Positions 1 through 8,335 of a DNA stretch of 64,000 nt are shown one piece after another. The translations under genes were made by a program, and so were the position numbers. Source of the DNA: Lachnospiraceae bacterium. Its GTDB lineage: Bacteria > Bacillota > Clostridia > Lachnospirales > Lachnospiraceae. The stretch covers positions 17,752 through 81,751 of the forward strand of contig JALESH010000037.1 in assembly GCA_022781985.1 (NCBI GenBank), read 5' to 3'. The notes beneath the pieces were generated by a model, which worked only from the letters and a program-made list of their open reading frames with translations, was not told the DNA's origin and did not search any database. Numbering within the stretch: position 1 is the stretch's first letter; every line of letters starts with the position of its first letter.

Positions 1-1167
1 AAGCTCCTCCATTACTATTATGAGCAGGACTGTATCAGGGAGCTGGATGACTGTCTGGAGAAGCTGGAGCCTGAGGATATGGATGCCGGAAGGCGCAGTG
101 AGGTGGTCCGTTTTCTGGTAGTGAGGGGAAAGTATGACAAGGCCCTGGCCTGGATGAAGCGATTCGGTGTCCATGGGGTGAAGTGCAAGACTCTGCTACG
201 TCTCTGCAGCCGTCTGATAGACAGGGATGGCCTGGCAGAGGACAGAGGGCTGACACAGATTATCCATTATACCTTTGAACAGGGGAAATACGATGGTAAC
301 CTGCTCTCCTATCTGGTGAGGTATTTCAGGGGGACGCTGGAACAGCTGGAGAGGGTGCGGAAGGCGGCGGAGGCCTTTGAGGTGGATACCTATGACCTGT
401 GTGAACGCATGCTGCGTCAGATGCTTTTTACCGGCTCCTTCGTCAAGGAGTGGACTGCGGTCTTTAGATCCTATGTGGCAGGAGGGGGAAGGACAGAGAC
501 AGAAAAGGCTTTTTTGGCCAGATGCTGCCACTGTTATTTTGTGGGGGAGGAGTCTTCGGATGCCTTTGTCTTTATGGAACTGGTGAGGCTGCATGAGGGA
601 GGGGTTTCGTTGGAGCGTGTGTGTAAGCTGGCGCTTTTGAAATATTTTGCTTTCAGACAGGAGGAGATGGCTCCAGGGGTAAAGGAGGCAGTCTGCCGGT
701 TTTTGACGGAGCTGGTAGAGGAGGGCCTGTGCCTGGGATTTCTCAGGGAATACGGCAGGGCAGTTCCTGCTATGGAGAGACTTCTGGATAAGACGGTAGT
801 GGAATACAAGGGACAGCCGGGCAGCCATCCGATTATCCATTACCTGATCGAGGATGAGCAGGGCGGGAAAGGTGAGTACAGGGAAGAGGAAATGGGGGAG
901 ATGTATGAGGGAATATATGCCAAGGCCTTTGTATTGTTTTTCGGGGAAAGGCTCCGATATTATATTGCAGAGAGGCAGGGAGATGAGGAAGTGGTCACCC
1001 GGAAAAGCCTGGTGAGCGGGGGAGGCCCTGCAGGTGATGGGTGTTTTGCCATGATCAACAGGATGGAGGAGGGGATGGCCCTGCAGGATTATGACAGGGT
1101 GGATCGTCTGCTGGAGGACTATTACAGAAAGGAATATATGGTTTCTTCTATTTTCTGCCTGAAGTAA
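1..1167 (+). CDS. DUF5717-like protein, C-terminal part (5' end outside window)
   Basis: The reading frame is open from base 1, so the gene starts left of the window and only about 388 C-terminal residues are seen. The protein is soluble-looking, rich in Leu, Glu, Arg and Tyr, and made of repeating helical segments with aromatic-rich pieces such as KYDKALAWMKRFG and YFRGTLEQLERVRKA, which resembles TPR or alpha-solenoid proteins. No catalytic motif is visible. The order large helical protein, Hsp70-like protein, TPR-like protein is one I associate with DUF5717/DUF5716 pairs of Lachnospiraceae; that family name is from memory. The next gene follows after 41 bases on the same strand, so an operon is likely. 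Function is unknown. Confidence 0.6.
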   Translation, partial: KLLHYYYEQDCIRELDDCLEKLEPEDMDAGRRSEVVRFLVVRGKYDKALAWMKRFGVHGVKCKTLLRLCSRLIDRDGLAEDRGLTQIIHYTFEQGKYDGNLLSYLVRYFRGTLEQLERVRKAAEAFEVDTYDLCERMLRQMLFTGSFVKEWTAVFRSYVAGGGRTETEKAFLARCCHCYFVGEESSDAFVFMELVRLHEGGVSLERVCKLALLKYFAFRQEEMAPGVKEAVCRFLTELVEEGLCLGFLREYGRAVPAMERLLDKTVVEYKGQPGSHPIIHYLIEDEQGGKGEYREEEMGEMYEGIYAKAFVLFFGERLRYYIAERQGDEEVVTRKSLVSGGGPAGDGCFAMINRMEEGMALQDYDRVDRLLEDYYRKEYMVSSIFCLK

Positions 1168-1208
1168 GGGCAGGAAGAAGGATAAAAGGACAGTGAGAGG
1201 GTGAAGGG

Positions 1209-2519
1209 ATGCTGTTGGATAGAAAGCCGGGGAGTGGAAAAAAGAATGGAGGACAGGCTGTGATAGGCTATGACCTGAGTGATGACTATGCCCAGATCAC
1301 TTACTGCATCGGCAGGGAAGGGAAGGCGGAGACTCTGGCATTGGTGGCGGGTACCGAGAGATACAATATCCCCGCGGTTCTTTGGAAGAAAAAGGGGGTA
1401 AATCAATGGCTCTTTGGGAAAGAGGCCCTGGAAGCTGCAGATGAGGAGGGGGGGACCAGGGTGGACAGACTGGTGAGCCTGGCCAGGAGCGGCGAACCTG
1501 TCAGGCTGGAGGAAGAAAGCTTTGACCCGGTGGCTCTGCTCACCCTCTTTGTGAAAAAAAGCCTTTCCCTGCTGGACGCTGTAGCTTCTTCCGACAGCCT
1601 GGGGGGAGTGATGTTTACCCTGGACGATCTGGATGAGCGCATGGGGGAGGTAATGACTCTGCTGGGAGCCAATCTGCATCTTCGGACAGAACAGATTTTT
1701 TTTCAAAGCCATGCGGAAAGCTTCTACTATTATATGCTTCAGCAGCCGGAGGAGCTGTGGAACTGTCAGGTACTGCTGTGTGACTATGACAACCGCCGGC
1801 TGAAGGTCTATGAGCTGGGCTGTAACAGGAAAACCCAGCCAAAGGTGGTCTGTATTGACAGCTTTGAGTATAAAGAGATGGCAAGGGAGGGAATCGTCCC
1901 TCCCTCAGGGAGCCGGCAGAAGGAGGAACTGGACAGAAGCTTTCAGAATATCGTCAGTGAGAGATGCGGCAGCAGGGCGGTTTCCTGCGTCTATCTGGTG
2001 GGAGAGGGGTACAGGGATGGGTGGATGGCCCGGTCCCTGCGGTATCTTTGCAGGAGCAGCAGGGTGTTTCGGGGAAATAACCTTTACAGTAAGGGAGCCT
2101 GCTGCAGCATCCGGGAGAAGCTGGGATTGGGACAGCATAATGGAGAATATGTATTTCTGGGCCGGGATAAGCTGAAGACAAACATAGGCATGCGGGTGTT
2201 CAGGAAGGGAGAAGAATCTTTTTTTACCATTCTGGATGGGGGGATCAGCTGGTTTGAGGCGAAGAAGGACTTTGACCTCATTTTGGAATCAGGGGACATC
2301 ATTTCTCTGAGGCTGGTTCCTCTGATTGGAAAGGGATTTCGGGAGATCCATATGCGGCTGGAGGGACTGGCAGAGCGTCCGGCTTGGACCACCCGGCTGA
2401 GGATCCAGATCCGGATGCAGAGTGAACAGAGGCTGTGTGTCCGGGTGAAGGATATGGGATTTGGAGAAATTTTCCCCTCTTCGGGAGGGGAATGGATGAA
2501 GATGTTTGACATAGGATGA
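1209..2519 (+). CDS. Hsp70/actin-like (DUF5716-type) protein
   Basis: A 436-residue protein starting at an ATG preceded by GAGGGTGAAGGG. Near the N terminus (about residues 18-30) it has GYDLSDDYAQITY, which fits the phosphate-1 strand-loop-strand of Hsp70/actin (ASKHA) ATPases. It is followed by a segment like the one Hsp70 proteins use after it (YNIPAVLWKKKG, LFGKEAL). Residues 140-165 (LDDLDERMGEVMTLLGA) look like the helix before the second half of such a fold. There are no membrane segments. I associate this type with DUF5716 in Lachnospiraceae, always beside a DUF5717 protein; the assignment is by pattern only. The role is unknown. The neighbours suggest a chaperone-like or filament-like partner for the helical proteins of the same operon. 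Confidence 0.6.
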   Translation: MLLDRKPGSGKKNGGQAVIGYDLSDDYAQITYCIGREGKAETLALVAGTERYNIPAVLWKKKGVNQWLFGKEALEAADEEGGTRVDRLVSLARSGEPVRLEEESFDPVALLTLFVKKSLSLLDAVASSDSLGGVMFTLDDLDERMGEVMTLLGANLHLRTEQIFFQSHAESFYYYMLQQPEELWNCQVLLCDYDNRRLKVYELGCNRKTQPKVVCIDSFEYKEMAREGIVPPSGSRQKEELDRSFQNIVSERCGSRAVSCVYLVGEGYRDGWMARSLRYLCRSSRVFRGNNLYSKGACCSIREKLGLGQHNGEYVFLGRDKLKTNIGMRVFRKGEESFFTILDGGISWFEAKKDFDLILESGDIISLRLVPLIGKGFREIHMRLEGLAERPAWTTRLRIQIRMQSEQRLCVRVKDMGFGEIFPSSGGEWMKMFDIG

Positions 2520-2531
2520 AAGGAGTAGGAC

Positions 2532-3365
2532 TTGGGCAGGGTATTGCTTTGTATGGGCCGATATGCAAAAAAGCCTTATTTTATGGAAAGGGCATATATA
2601 AATGTTTTTTCTGTGGAGGAATTATGTTATTGTTTTATAGAGAACGCCTGTCTGATCGGCCAGGAGGCCATGGACGGAGAACTGTCGGATTGGCTGGATC
2701 GGGAATGCGGCATGGGAGAGCTGGCCGGCAGATTAAAGAAGCTGGAAAAGAAAGGATCTTCCATCAGTACATATGCAAAAACAATCCTGGAGTATGTGGG
2801 CTATGGCAGCAGGGAGCAGCAGGAGCAGGCCCTGCTGCAGCTGGAAAAGAGCCTGGAGCTGAATGTGTATGAGAAAAGAAAGGCCAGAGCCGACTATCTG
2901 GCAGAGCATGGGAAGTATATACCGGCCCTGAAGAGCTATGACAGTCTGCTGCAGGAGATTCCCCAGGAGGAAAGGTCTTTGAGGGCCGGTGTCCTCCACA
3001 ACCGGGGGGTGGCATATGCCGGGCTGTTTTGTTTTGAAAGCGCTGCCGAAAGCTTCCGGGAGGCATTTGCTTGGGGAGCCGGTGAGGATTCCTTCACCGC
3101 CTGTCTGGCAGCCAAGCGCATGGCCCTGGGGGAAACAGAGTATGTGGATTTTGTAGCAGCCAGGACAGAGGATCATGAACAGCTGCTCAGGGTGGAAAGG
3201 CTGATGGAGCAGGTGGTCGGAGAATTTGAAGGAACCCGGGAGAGCAGGATGCTCTTTACGCTCAGAGTATGCAGGGAAGAAGGAAAAAACGATTCTTATT
3301 ATGAGGAGATAAAGAGGATCGTTGGAGGCCTGAAGGAAAAATATCGTGAGATGACGGCAGAATAA
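2532..3365 (+). CDS. TPR-like helical protein of the DUF5716/5717 operon
   Basis: A 277-residue protein. I chose the TTG at 2532 because AGGAG lies six bases before it (2521-2525); the ATG at 2553 (MGRYAKKPYF) is the alternative. Two or three TPR-like units are visible around residues 110-190, for example RADYLAEHGKYIPALKSYDSLL and VLHNRGVAYAGLFCFESAAESF, which have the small/large residue spacing of tetratricopeptide helices. No signal peptide or catalytic motif is seen. The start lies 12 bases after the previous stop and the next gene begins within 12 bases of its end, so it is part of the same operon. A scaffold role is inferred from the fold only. Confidence 0.55.
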   Translation: MGRVLLCMGRYAKKPYFMERAYINVFSVEELCYCFIENACLIGQEAMDGELSDWLDRECGMGELAGRLKKLEKKGSSISTYAKTILEYVGYGSREQQEQALLQLEKSLELNVYEKRKARADYLAEHGKYIPALKSYDSLLQEIPQEERSLRAGVLHNRGVAYAGLFCFESAAESFREAFAWGAGEDSFTACLAAKRMALGETEYVDFVAARTEDHEQLLRVERLMEQVVGEFEGTRESRMLFTLRVCREEGKNDSYYEEIKRIVGGLKEKYREMTAE

Positions 3366-3376
3366 CAGAGGTGAGT

Positions 3377-4615
3377 ATGGAATCTAAAATGGGAGCATTA
3401 TCTAAAATGGGAGAATGGAAGGACAGATTGTTTGGCAGATGGCGGAATCGCCGGAAGGAGCAGTTTCAGGAGGAAGATCTGAACGATGGGGACTGGTGTG
3501 ACCTGGAGCAGAAGGAAAGGGAATGGGATGTAAATGATGAAGCGGAACGCAGGGAATTCATACAGGGGCGTCTGGATCAGATCACTGAGGCTTCTGAGGA
3601 ATTAGAGAAGCTCTCGGTGGAGTATGCCACAGTAACTGCTTATCTCAAGGATATGGAAGAGATAGAAGCCCTGCCCGAGACAGAGATGGCAGTGCTGGCG
3701 GCCGGCGCGGAGAAAATCCAGGGCCTGGAGAAAAAGAGAGGGGGCTACCTGGAGAAGAAGCACCGGATGAGTGAGGAGGATTTTCACCGGATGGAGCGGA
3801 TGGAATGGGATGCTCAGGAGGGCTGTCGGAAGCTGGAGGAGGCCGAGGACTACCAGAGCCGCATCCGACAGGATATGACCCGTCTGGAGGGCGAGAAGCA
3901 TGCCTACCTCTACCGCAAGAATGAATTGAAGGGGGTCATCGCGGATTCCAGGGGGATAGTGGTGGTCAGCGCCGTATTCCTGATCGCCTGCTATGTGATT
4001 CTTTTTACACTGAAGCTGGTGCTGGACATGGATATCCAGCTGGGATTCTTATGTGCTACGGCGCTGATTGCCTTGGTGGCAGCAATCCGCTATTTTAAGT
4101 ACACAGGCGCAGTGAAGGAGCTGAGGCGGGTGGAAAAGGGAATCAACCGGATCATCATGCTGCAGAACAGGGTGAAGATCAGGCTGGTAAACAATACCAA
4201 CCTGCTGGATTATCTTTATATGAAGTATCAGGTCAAGAGCGGCAGGGAGCTTAAGAGCCTTTGGGAAAAATATCAGGTGGAAAAGGAAGAAAGAAAGGTT
4301 TACAGGGAGGCAGAGCTGGAGCTGGAGGAGTGTCAGCAGGAGTTTCTGTCCATCCTGAAATGCTATCAGCTCAAGGATCCTGCAGTCTGGCTGCATCAGA
4401 CCGCTGCTATCCTGGACAGTAAGGAAATGGTGGAGATCAGGCACAATCTGATCACCAGGAGACAGGCTCTGCGCCGCCGTATGGATTATAATAAAGAAGT
4501 GGTAGCCGCAGGGGCAGAAAAGGAAATCAGGGAACTGGCGGACAAAAATCCGCAGTATGCCCGGGAGATCCTGAGTATGCTGGACAGCCTGAAGCTGGGG
4601 GAAGCATTTCGATAG
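3377..4615 (+). CDS. Coiled-coil protein with central transmembrane hairpin
   Basis: About 412 residues. I prefer the ATG at 3377, which has AGAGG five bases upstream; a GTG six bases earlier is also in frame. The N-terminal half (residues 55-185) is Glu/Lys/Leu-rich and predicted coiled coil. Two hydrophobic stretches follow at about residues 193-215 (VVVSAVFLIACYVILF) and 220-241 (LGFLCATALIALVAAI). A second coiled-coil half runs to the end. Both halves would lie on the same, probably cytoplasmic, side of the membrane. It is the last gene of the first operon: a promoter for the next locus starts right after it. I do not recognise the family; a membrane anchor for the upstream Hsp70/TPR proteins is an inference. 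Confidence 0.55.
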   Translation: MESKMGALSKMGEWKDRLFGRWRNRRKEQFQEEDLNDGDWCDLEQKEREWDVNDEAERREFIQGRLDQITEASEELEKLSVEYATVTAYLKDMEEIEALPETEMAVLAAGAEKIQGLEKKRGGYLEKKHRMSEEDFHRMERMEWDAQEGCRKLEEAEDYQSRIRQDMTRLEGEKHAYLYRKNELKGVIADSRGIVVVSAVFLIACYVILFTLKLVLDMDIQLGFLCATALIALVAAIRYFKYTGAVKELRRVEKGINRIIMLQNRVKIRLVNNTNLLDYLYMKYQVKSGRELKSLWEKYQVEKEERKVYREAELELEECQQEFLSILKCYQLKDPAVWLHQTAAILDSKEMVEIRHNLITRRQALRRRMDYNKEVVAAGAEKEIRELADKNPQYAREILSMLDSLKLGEAFR

Positions 4616-4634
4616 GCATGGTACTTATTTCTTG

Positions 4635-4663
4635 TTGACATCGTAAGTGATTTGTAATAGAAT
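4635..4663 (+). promoter_or_regulatory. Sigma-A promoter of the polysaccharide operon
   Basis: A perfect -35 TTGACA (4635-4640), a 17-base spacer and a -10 TAGAAT (4658-4663), placed 75 bases before the first capsule gene. The expected start is near 4670. A second -10-like TATAAT at 4683-4688 has no -35 at a useful distance. Confidence 0.75.
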
Positions 4664-4738
4664 TTGTTAAGTTTGAATATGATATAATTCGACAGAATAA
4701 AAGGCTTAGCAATATTCTGATAGGGAAAGATTAGAAGG

Positions 4739-5467
4739 ATGGAAGGATTTATCGATATACACAGCCATATCCTCCCGGGGCTAGATGATGGGGCAGGCGA
4801 TATGGAAGAAACCCGGGAGATGCTGAGGATCGCCTACAGGGAAGGAATCCGGGACATTATCACCACGCCTCATTTTTTTGCATCCCGTCAGAATGCATCC
4901 CCGGAGGCCATCAATGAGGTGCTCTGCCGGGTGCAGAAGAGTATGGAGGAGTGGAAGGTTCCGATCAGGCTCTATACGGGGAATGAAATATTTTATCGAA
5001 GTGAGATCGCAGATTTATTGGAGGAGGGAAAGATCCATACCCTGGCCGGAAGTCAGTATGTTCTGGTAGAATTCGATCCTACGGTGGAATACACCTATTT
5101 GAGAGATGGGATCATCAAGCTGGCAAGCTATGACTATCTGCCGATCGTTGCCCATGCGGAGCGGTATGAATGTCTTTTTCGGGAAAAAAGACGGCTGCGG
5201 AGGCTGAAGGAGCATGGAGCCCTGCTCCAGGTGAATGGAAGTACACTTTCGGGCAGCTTCATGAGTGAGGCGTCCAAAAGAGGAAGGTACATGGTGAAAC
5301 AGGGGCTGATAGATTTCTTGGGGACGGATGCCCACAGCAGCAGGACCAGGAGTCCCAGGATCCAAAAGAGCGCTTCTTATCTATATAAAAAGCTGGGAAA
5401 GGAAAAGGCTGAAAAAATCCTCTTTGAGAATCCCAGGGCAGTCATTCATAATGAATTGATAGAATAG
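4739..5467 (+). CDS. CpsB/CapC-type protein-tyrosine phosphatase
   Basis: A 242-residue PHP-fold, manganese-type tyrosine phosphatase that dephosphorylates the BY-kinase of the same locus and so controls polysaccharide chain length and export. The N terminus carries the metal-binding signature DIHSHILPGLDDGA. Later metal ligands are visible at TTPHFF (about residue 42), the Glu of GNEIFY, VAHAERY (about 139) and LGTDAHSS (about 198). Length and motif order match CpsB of streptococci and YwqE of Bacillus. It is the first gene of the operon, followed by the chain-length regulator after 37 bases. Confidence 0.92.
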   Translation: MEGFIDIHSHILPGLDDGAGDMEETREMLRIAYREGIRDIITTPHFFASRQNASPEAINEVLCRVQKSMEEWKVPIRLYTGNEIFYRSEIADLLEEGKIHTLAGSQYVLVEFDPTVEYTYLRDGIIKLASYDYLPIVAHAERYECLFREKRRLRRLKEHGALLQVNGSTLSGSFMSEASKRGRYMVKQGLIDFLGTDAHSSRTRSPRIQKSASYLYKKLGKEKAEKILFENPRAVIHNELIE

Positions 5468-5504
5468 CGGAAAACAAAAAACGGAAATAGGGATAAAGGA
5501 GAAT

Positions 5505-6215
5505 ATGGTGGATACAAACAAGAATCGGTCGGATGAAATAGAAATTGATTTGCGGGAGGTCTTCCTGCTTTTGCTCAGCAGACTCTGGCTCATTATCCTG
5601 GTGGGGATTCTGACGGCCGCAGTAGGGTTCGGTATCAGTGCTTTTCTGATCCGGCCGACTTATCAATCTACTACCAAGATTTATATTTTAAATAAGCAGG
5701 ATGAAAATACGGTAACCTATTCGGATGTGCAGCTGGGCACCCAGCTTACGAAGGATTATGCCCAGCTGATTACCAGCCGTCTGGTGCTGGAGAAGGTGAT
5801 CGAGGAGCTGAGGCTGAGGAATATGGCTTATGAGGATATGCTGCGTAAGGTGTCAGTCACAGCACTGACAGATACAAGAATTCTTTCCATTACCGTATCT
5901 GACCATGATCCGGTACTGGCCATGAATATTGCCAACAGCATACGTGAAAACGCTGCGGTACATATTAAAAATGTAATGGATATAGAAGCTGTAAATGTGG
6001 CAGAGACGGCAAATTTACCCACACAGAAGGCCAGCCCCAGCGTGGCAAAATGGGTATTGGGCGGAGGCAGTATCGGAGCTTTTCTGGTGATAGCCATTAC
6101 ATTGCTGGTTTATTTTCTGGATGATACCATTAAAACCAGTGATGATGTGGAGAAATATCTTGGACTCAGTACGCTGGCCCTGATTCCGTCCAATGTGCAA
6201 AGAAAGAAAAAGTAG
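5505..6215 (+). CDS. Wzz/YveK-type chain-length regulator and kinase activator
   Basis: A 236-residue membrane protein of the CpsC/CapA/YveK family. It has an N-terminal membrane segment (about residues 26-48, LIILVGILTAAVGFGISAF), an extracellular Wzz domain with the typical YQSTTKIYIL strand, and a second membrane segment (about 178-202, LGGGSIGAFLVIAITLLVYF). A short cytoplasmic tail follows. In this family the tail activates the separate cytoplasmic kinase, here the next gene, 11 bases downstream. The start ATG follows AAAGGAG. Confidence 0.9.
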   Translation: MVDTNKNRSDEIEIDLREVFLLLLSRLWLIILVGILTAAVGFGISAFLIRPTYQSTTKIYILNKQDENTVTYSDVQLGTQLTKDYAQLITSRLVLEKVIEELRLRNMAYEDMLRKVSVTALTDTRILSITVSDHDPVLAMNIANSIRENAAVHIKNVMDIEAVNVAETANLPTQKASPSVAKWVLGGGSIGAFLVIAITLLVYFLDDTIKTSDDVEKYLGLSTLALIPSNVQRKKK

Positions 6216-6226
6216 GGAAGAAACGC

Positions 6227-7003
6227 ATGGAAGACAATATGATGATAGAAATAAAAGCCGATGAGGAGCAGAAAAATACTGAGGAAGCAGTCTCTTCAAA
6301 GCAGCAGGCAGTAGTTCTGAAGGAGGACAAGACCCTGGATTTCCGGTCCAGGGAGGCCTATAAGACATTGCGGGCCAATCTGGAGTTTGCGGGAGATGAT
6401 GTAAAGGTCATCGCCGTTACCAGCTGTACTCCAAATGAGGGGAAGTCCAGCATATCCATGAATCTGGCCAAGTCGATAGCAGAAAGCGGGAAGCGGGTCA
6501 TTCTGATTGATGCCGATCTGAGAAAGTCTGTTCTTGTAGGCCGGTATAAGGCTGGAAGGGTGCGCTATGGCCTGAGCCATTTTCTGAGCGGGCAGAAGTC
6601 TTTTCAGGAGGTTTACTGTGCAACCAATATTGAAAACCTGTACGTTGTGTTTGCCGGCCCGGTTCCGCCCAACCCCAGTGAATTGCTGGGCGGGAAGTAC
6701 TTCAAGGTAATGATCGATATATTGAGAGATCTTTTTGATTATGTGATCATTGATACGCCCCCATTAGGAAGTGTGATCGACAGTGCTATTGTGGCCAAGC
6801 AGTGTGACGGTTCTTTGATTGTGATTGCCAGCAATGAAATCAGCTATAAATTTGCACAGAAGGTAAAGGATCAGCTGGAAAAGGCTGAGTGCAGGGTTCT
6901 CGGCTGTGTACTGAATAAGGTAAATATCAGTCAGAAAAGCTATTATGGAAAATATTACGGTAAATATTACGGTAAATACTATGGCAAGGACTATGAGAAG
7001 TAA
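6227..7003 (+). CDS. CpsD/CapB-type bacterial tyrosine kinase
   Basis: A 258-residue cytoplasmic BY-kinase that autophosphorylates on a C-terminal tyrosine cluster and regulates capsule polymerisation together with the Wzz-like partner upstream. Visible motifs are Walker A (TPNEGKSS, about residue 68), Walker A' (ILIDADLRKS, about 90) and Walker B (YVIIDTPPLG, about 175). The C terminus has four KYYG/KDY-type units in a row, which is the phosphoacceptor cluster and is encoded by near-identical 12-base repeats. The N-terminal 40 residues (Glu-rich) form a linker. The phosphatase gene at 4739 is the likely antagonist. Confidence 0.93.
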   Translation: MEDNMMIEIKADEEQKNTEEAVSSKQQAVVLKEDKTLDFRSREAYKTLRANLEFAGDDVKVIAVTSCTPNEGKSSISMNLAKSIAESGKRVILIDADLRKSVLVGRYKAGRVRYGLSHFLSGQKSFQEVYCATNIENLYVVFAGPVPPNPSELLGGKYFKVMIDILRDLFDYVIIDTPPLGSVIDSAIVAKQCDGSLIVIASNEISYKFAQKVKDQLEKAECRVLGCVLNKVNISQKSYYGKYYGKYYGKYYGKDYEK

Positions 7004-7053
7004 GGAAGTGTTTCTGGCAGATTTTACTGGAATTTCTACGGGGAAGAACAAGG

Positions 7054-7407
7054 ATGAAATCAAGAAGAGTTGGAATTATTTTAGGGATTCTGGATATTGC
7101 ACTGGTAGGAGTGCTGGGCTTCTTTTATCTGGAGCAGGATCGGAACCTTCCGAGGATCATAATAGAAGAGACCGGCTTGGTTTACAGAGAGGGCATGTCT
7201 GAGGAAGAATTGCTGACAGGTGTCACTGCCATAGATCCTGAGGATGGGGATGTCAGCAGCTCCCTGGTTATTGAAAAGGTAGTTCCTGATACAGAAAAGG
7301 GGATCGCCCTGATTACCTATGGGGCCAGGGATAGGTCGGGGAATCTGGTAAAGGTATCCACCAGTGTAAAAATGCAGGCAGAGGGGAATGAGACGAATGA
7401 AGAATAA
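7054..7407 (+). CDS. Membrane-anchored Ig-like (DUF5011-type) protein
   Basis: A 117-residue protein with one N-terminal membrane segment (residues 7-25, GIILGILDIALVGVLGFFY) and a single outside domain. The domain contains AIDPEDGDVSSSLVIEKV and ITYGARDRSGNLVKV, the signature of DUF5011/HYR-like immunoglobulin folds of Gram-positive surface proteins. The gene overlaps the sortase gene by 11 bases if that starts at 7397. It may sit beside the sortase and LCP proteins at the membrane, but no activity can be assigned. Confidence 0.6.
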   Translation: MKSRRVGIILGILDIALVGVLGFFYLEQDRNLPRIIIEETGLVYREGMSEEELLTGVTAIDPEDGDVSSSLVIEKVVPDTEKGIALITYGARDRSGNLVKVSTSVKMQAEGNETNEE

Positions 7408-8335
7408 GCTGCTGAAAAATGTAATTGTATATGGAGTAAGTCTGTTGATTGTGGGTCTGGTAATAGCCGGTTTCAATCTGATCAGAAACGGGCAGCAGGG
7501 AGAAGTGTTGTCCCGGGAAACGGAGCAGGAGACCGGGCAGGAGCTGCAGGAGGCCAGGCCGGTGATGACCCAGGAGGAAATGGAAGAGCTGTATGACCGG
7601 CACAAGGCTGCAGCTACTGCGCCGGCCGGGACATCAGAGGCCGGACCCGTGACAGAAGCAGAGGATATCGGAGAGGAAGCCCCAGAGCAGACCCCTGAAG
7701 CGGGAGCAGAGGGGGAGGAACAGGAGCAGAGCTATACCAGTCCGGTGGATTTTGAAGGTATGTGGAAGGTGAATCCCGATGTATATGCCTGGATCACTGT
7801 TCCCGGCACCGTGATTGATTATCCGGTTCTGCAGCATCCCACGGACAATACCTATTATCTGAACTACAATATTGACGGCTCCTACGGATATCCGGGCTGT
7901 ATCTATACAGAAACCATGAATGCCAAGGACTTTTCGGACAACAATACAGTGATCTACGGACATAACATGAAGAATGGAACCATGTTTTCTGACCTGCATA
8001 AATTCGAGGATTCTGCTTTTTTTGAGAAAAATGACCGGATCATCATCTATATGCCGGAGCAGGAGCTGGAGTATACCATTTTTGCGGCTTATGTGTATGA
8101 TGACAGGCATCTGCTTTACAGCTTTAATTTTGCAGATAGAGCGGTCTATGCTAATTATCTGGAGACGGTACAGAATATGCGGGATATGAACGCTAATATT
8201 CGTGAAGATATCACAGTCACTGCAGAGAATAAGATCATTACTCTGGTAACCTGCATAGGGGATCAGCCTGAAAAACGGCTTCTGGTACAGGCTGTATTGA
8301 ATGAAGGAGAAGTGTCAAAAGCAAATGTCCAATAA
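7397..8335 (+). CDS. Class B sortase
   Basis: About 312 residues from the ATG at 7397, chosen because GAGGGG lies ten bases upstream; an ATG at 7388 is in frame but too close to that site. An N-terminal membrane anchor (about residues 8-29) is followed by an acidic, Ala/Glu-rich linker (40-115) and the sortase domain. Catalytic residues are visible: His189 in IYGHNM, Cys286 in TLVTC and Arg294 in QPEKR. The early WKVNPDVYAWI and VIDYPVLQ segments are typical of class B enzymes. Finding it inside a capsule locus and two genes before a small secreted protein with an APKTG end suggests a dedicated substrate. Confidence 0.9.
   Translation: MKNKLLKNVIVYGVSLLIVGLVIAGFNLIRNGQQGEVLSRETEQETGQELQEARPVMTQEEMEELYDRHKAAATAPAGTSEAGPVTEAEDIGEEAPEQTPEAGAEGEEQEQSYTSPVDFEGMWKVNPDVYAWITVPGTVIDYPVLQHPTDNTYYLNYNIDGSYGYPGCIYTETMNAKDFSDNNTVIYGHNMKNGTMFSDLHKFEDSAFFEKNDRIIIYMPEQELEYTIFAAYVYDDRHLLYSFNFADRAVYANYLETVQNMRDMNANIREDITVTAENKIITLVTCIGDQPEKRLLVQAVLNEGEVSKANVQ

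Noticed and set aside
6945..7000. CRISPR-like or satellite repeat
   Set aside because: The repeats are 12 bases long, in frame and encode the kinase tyrosine tail.
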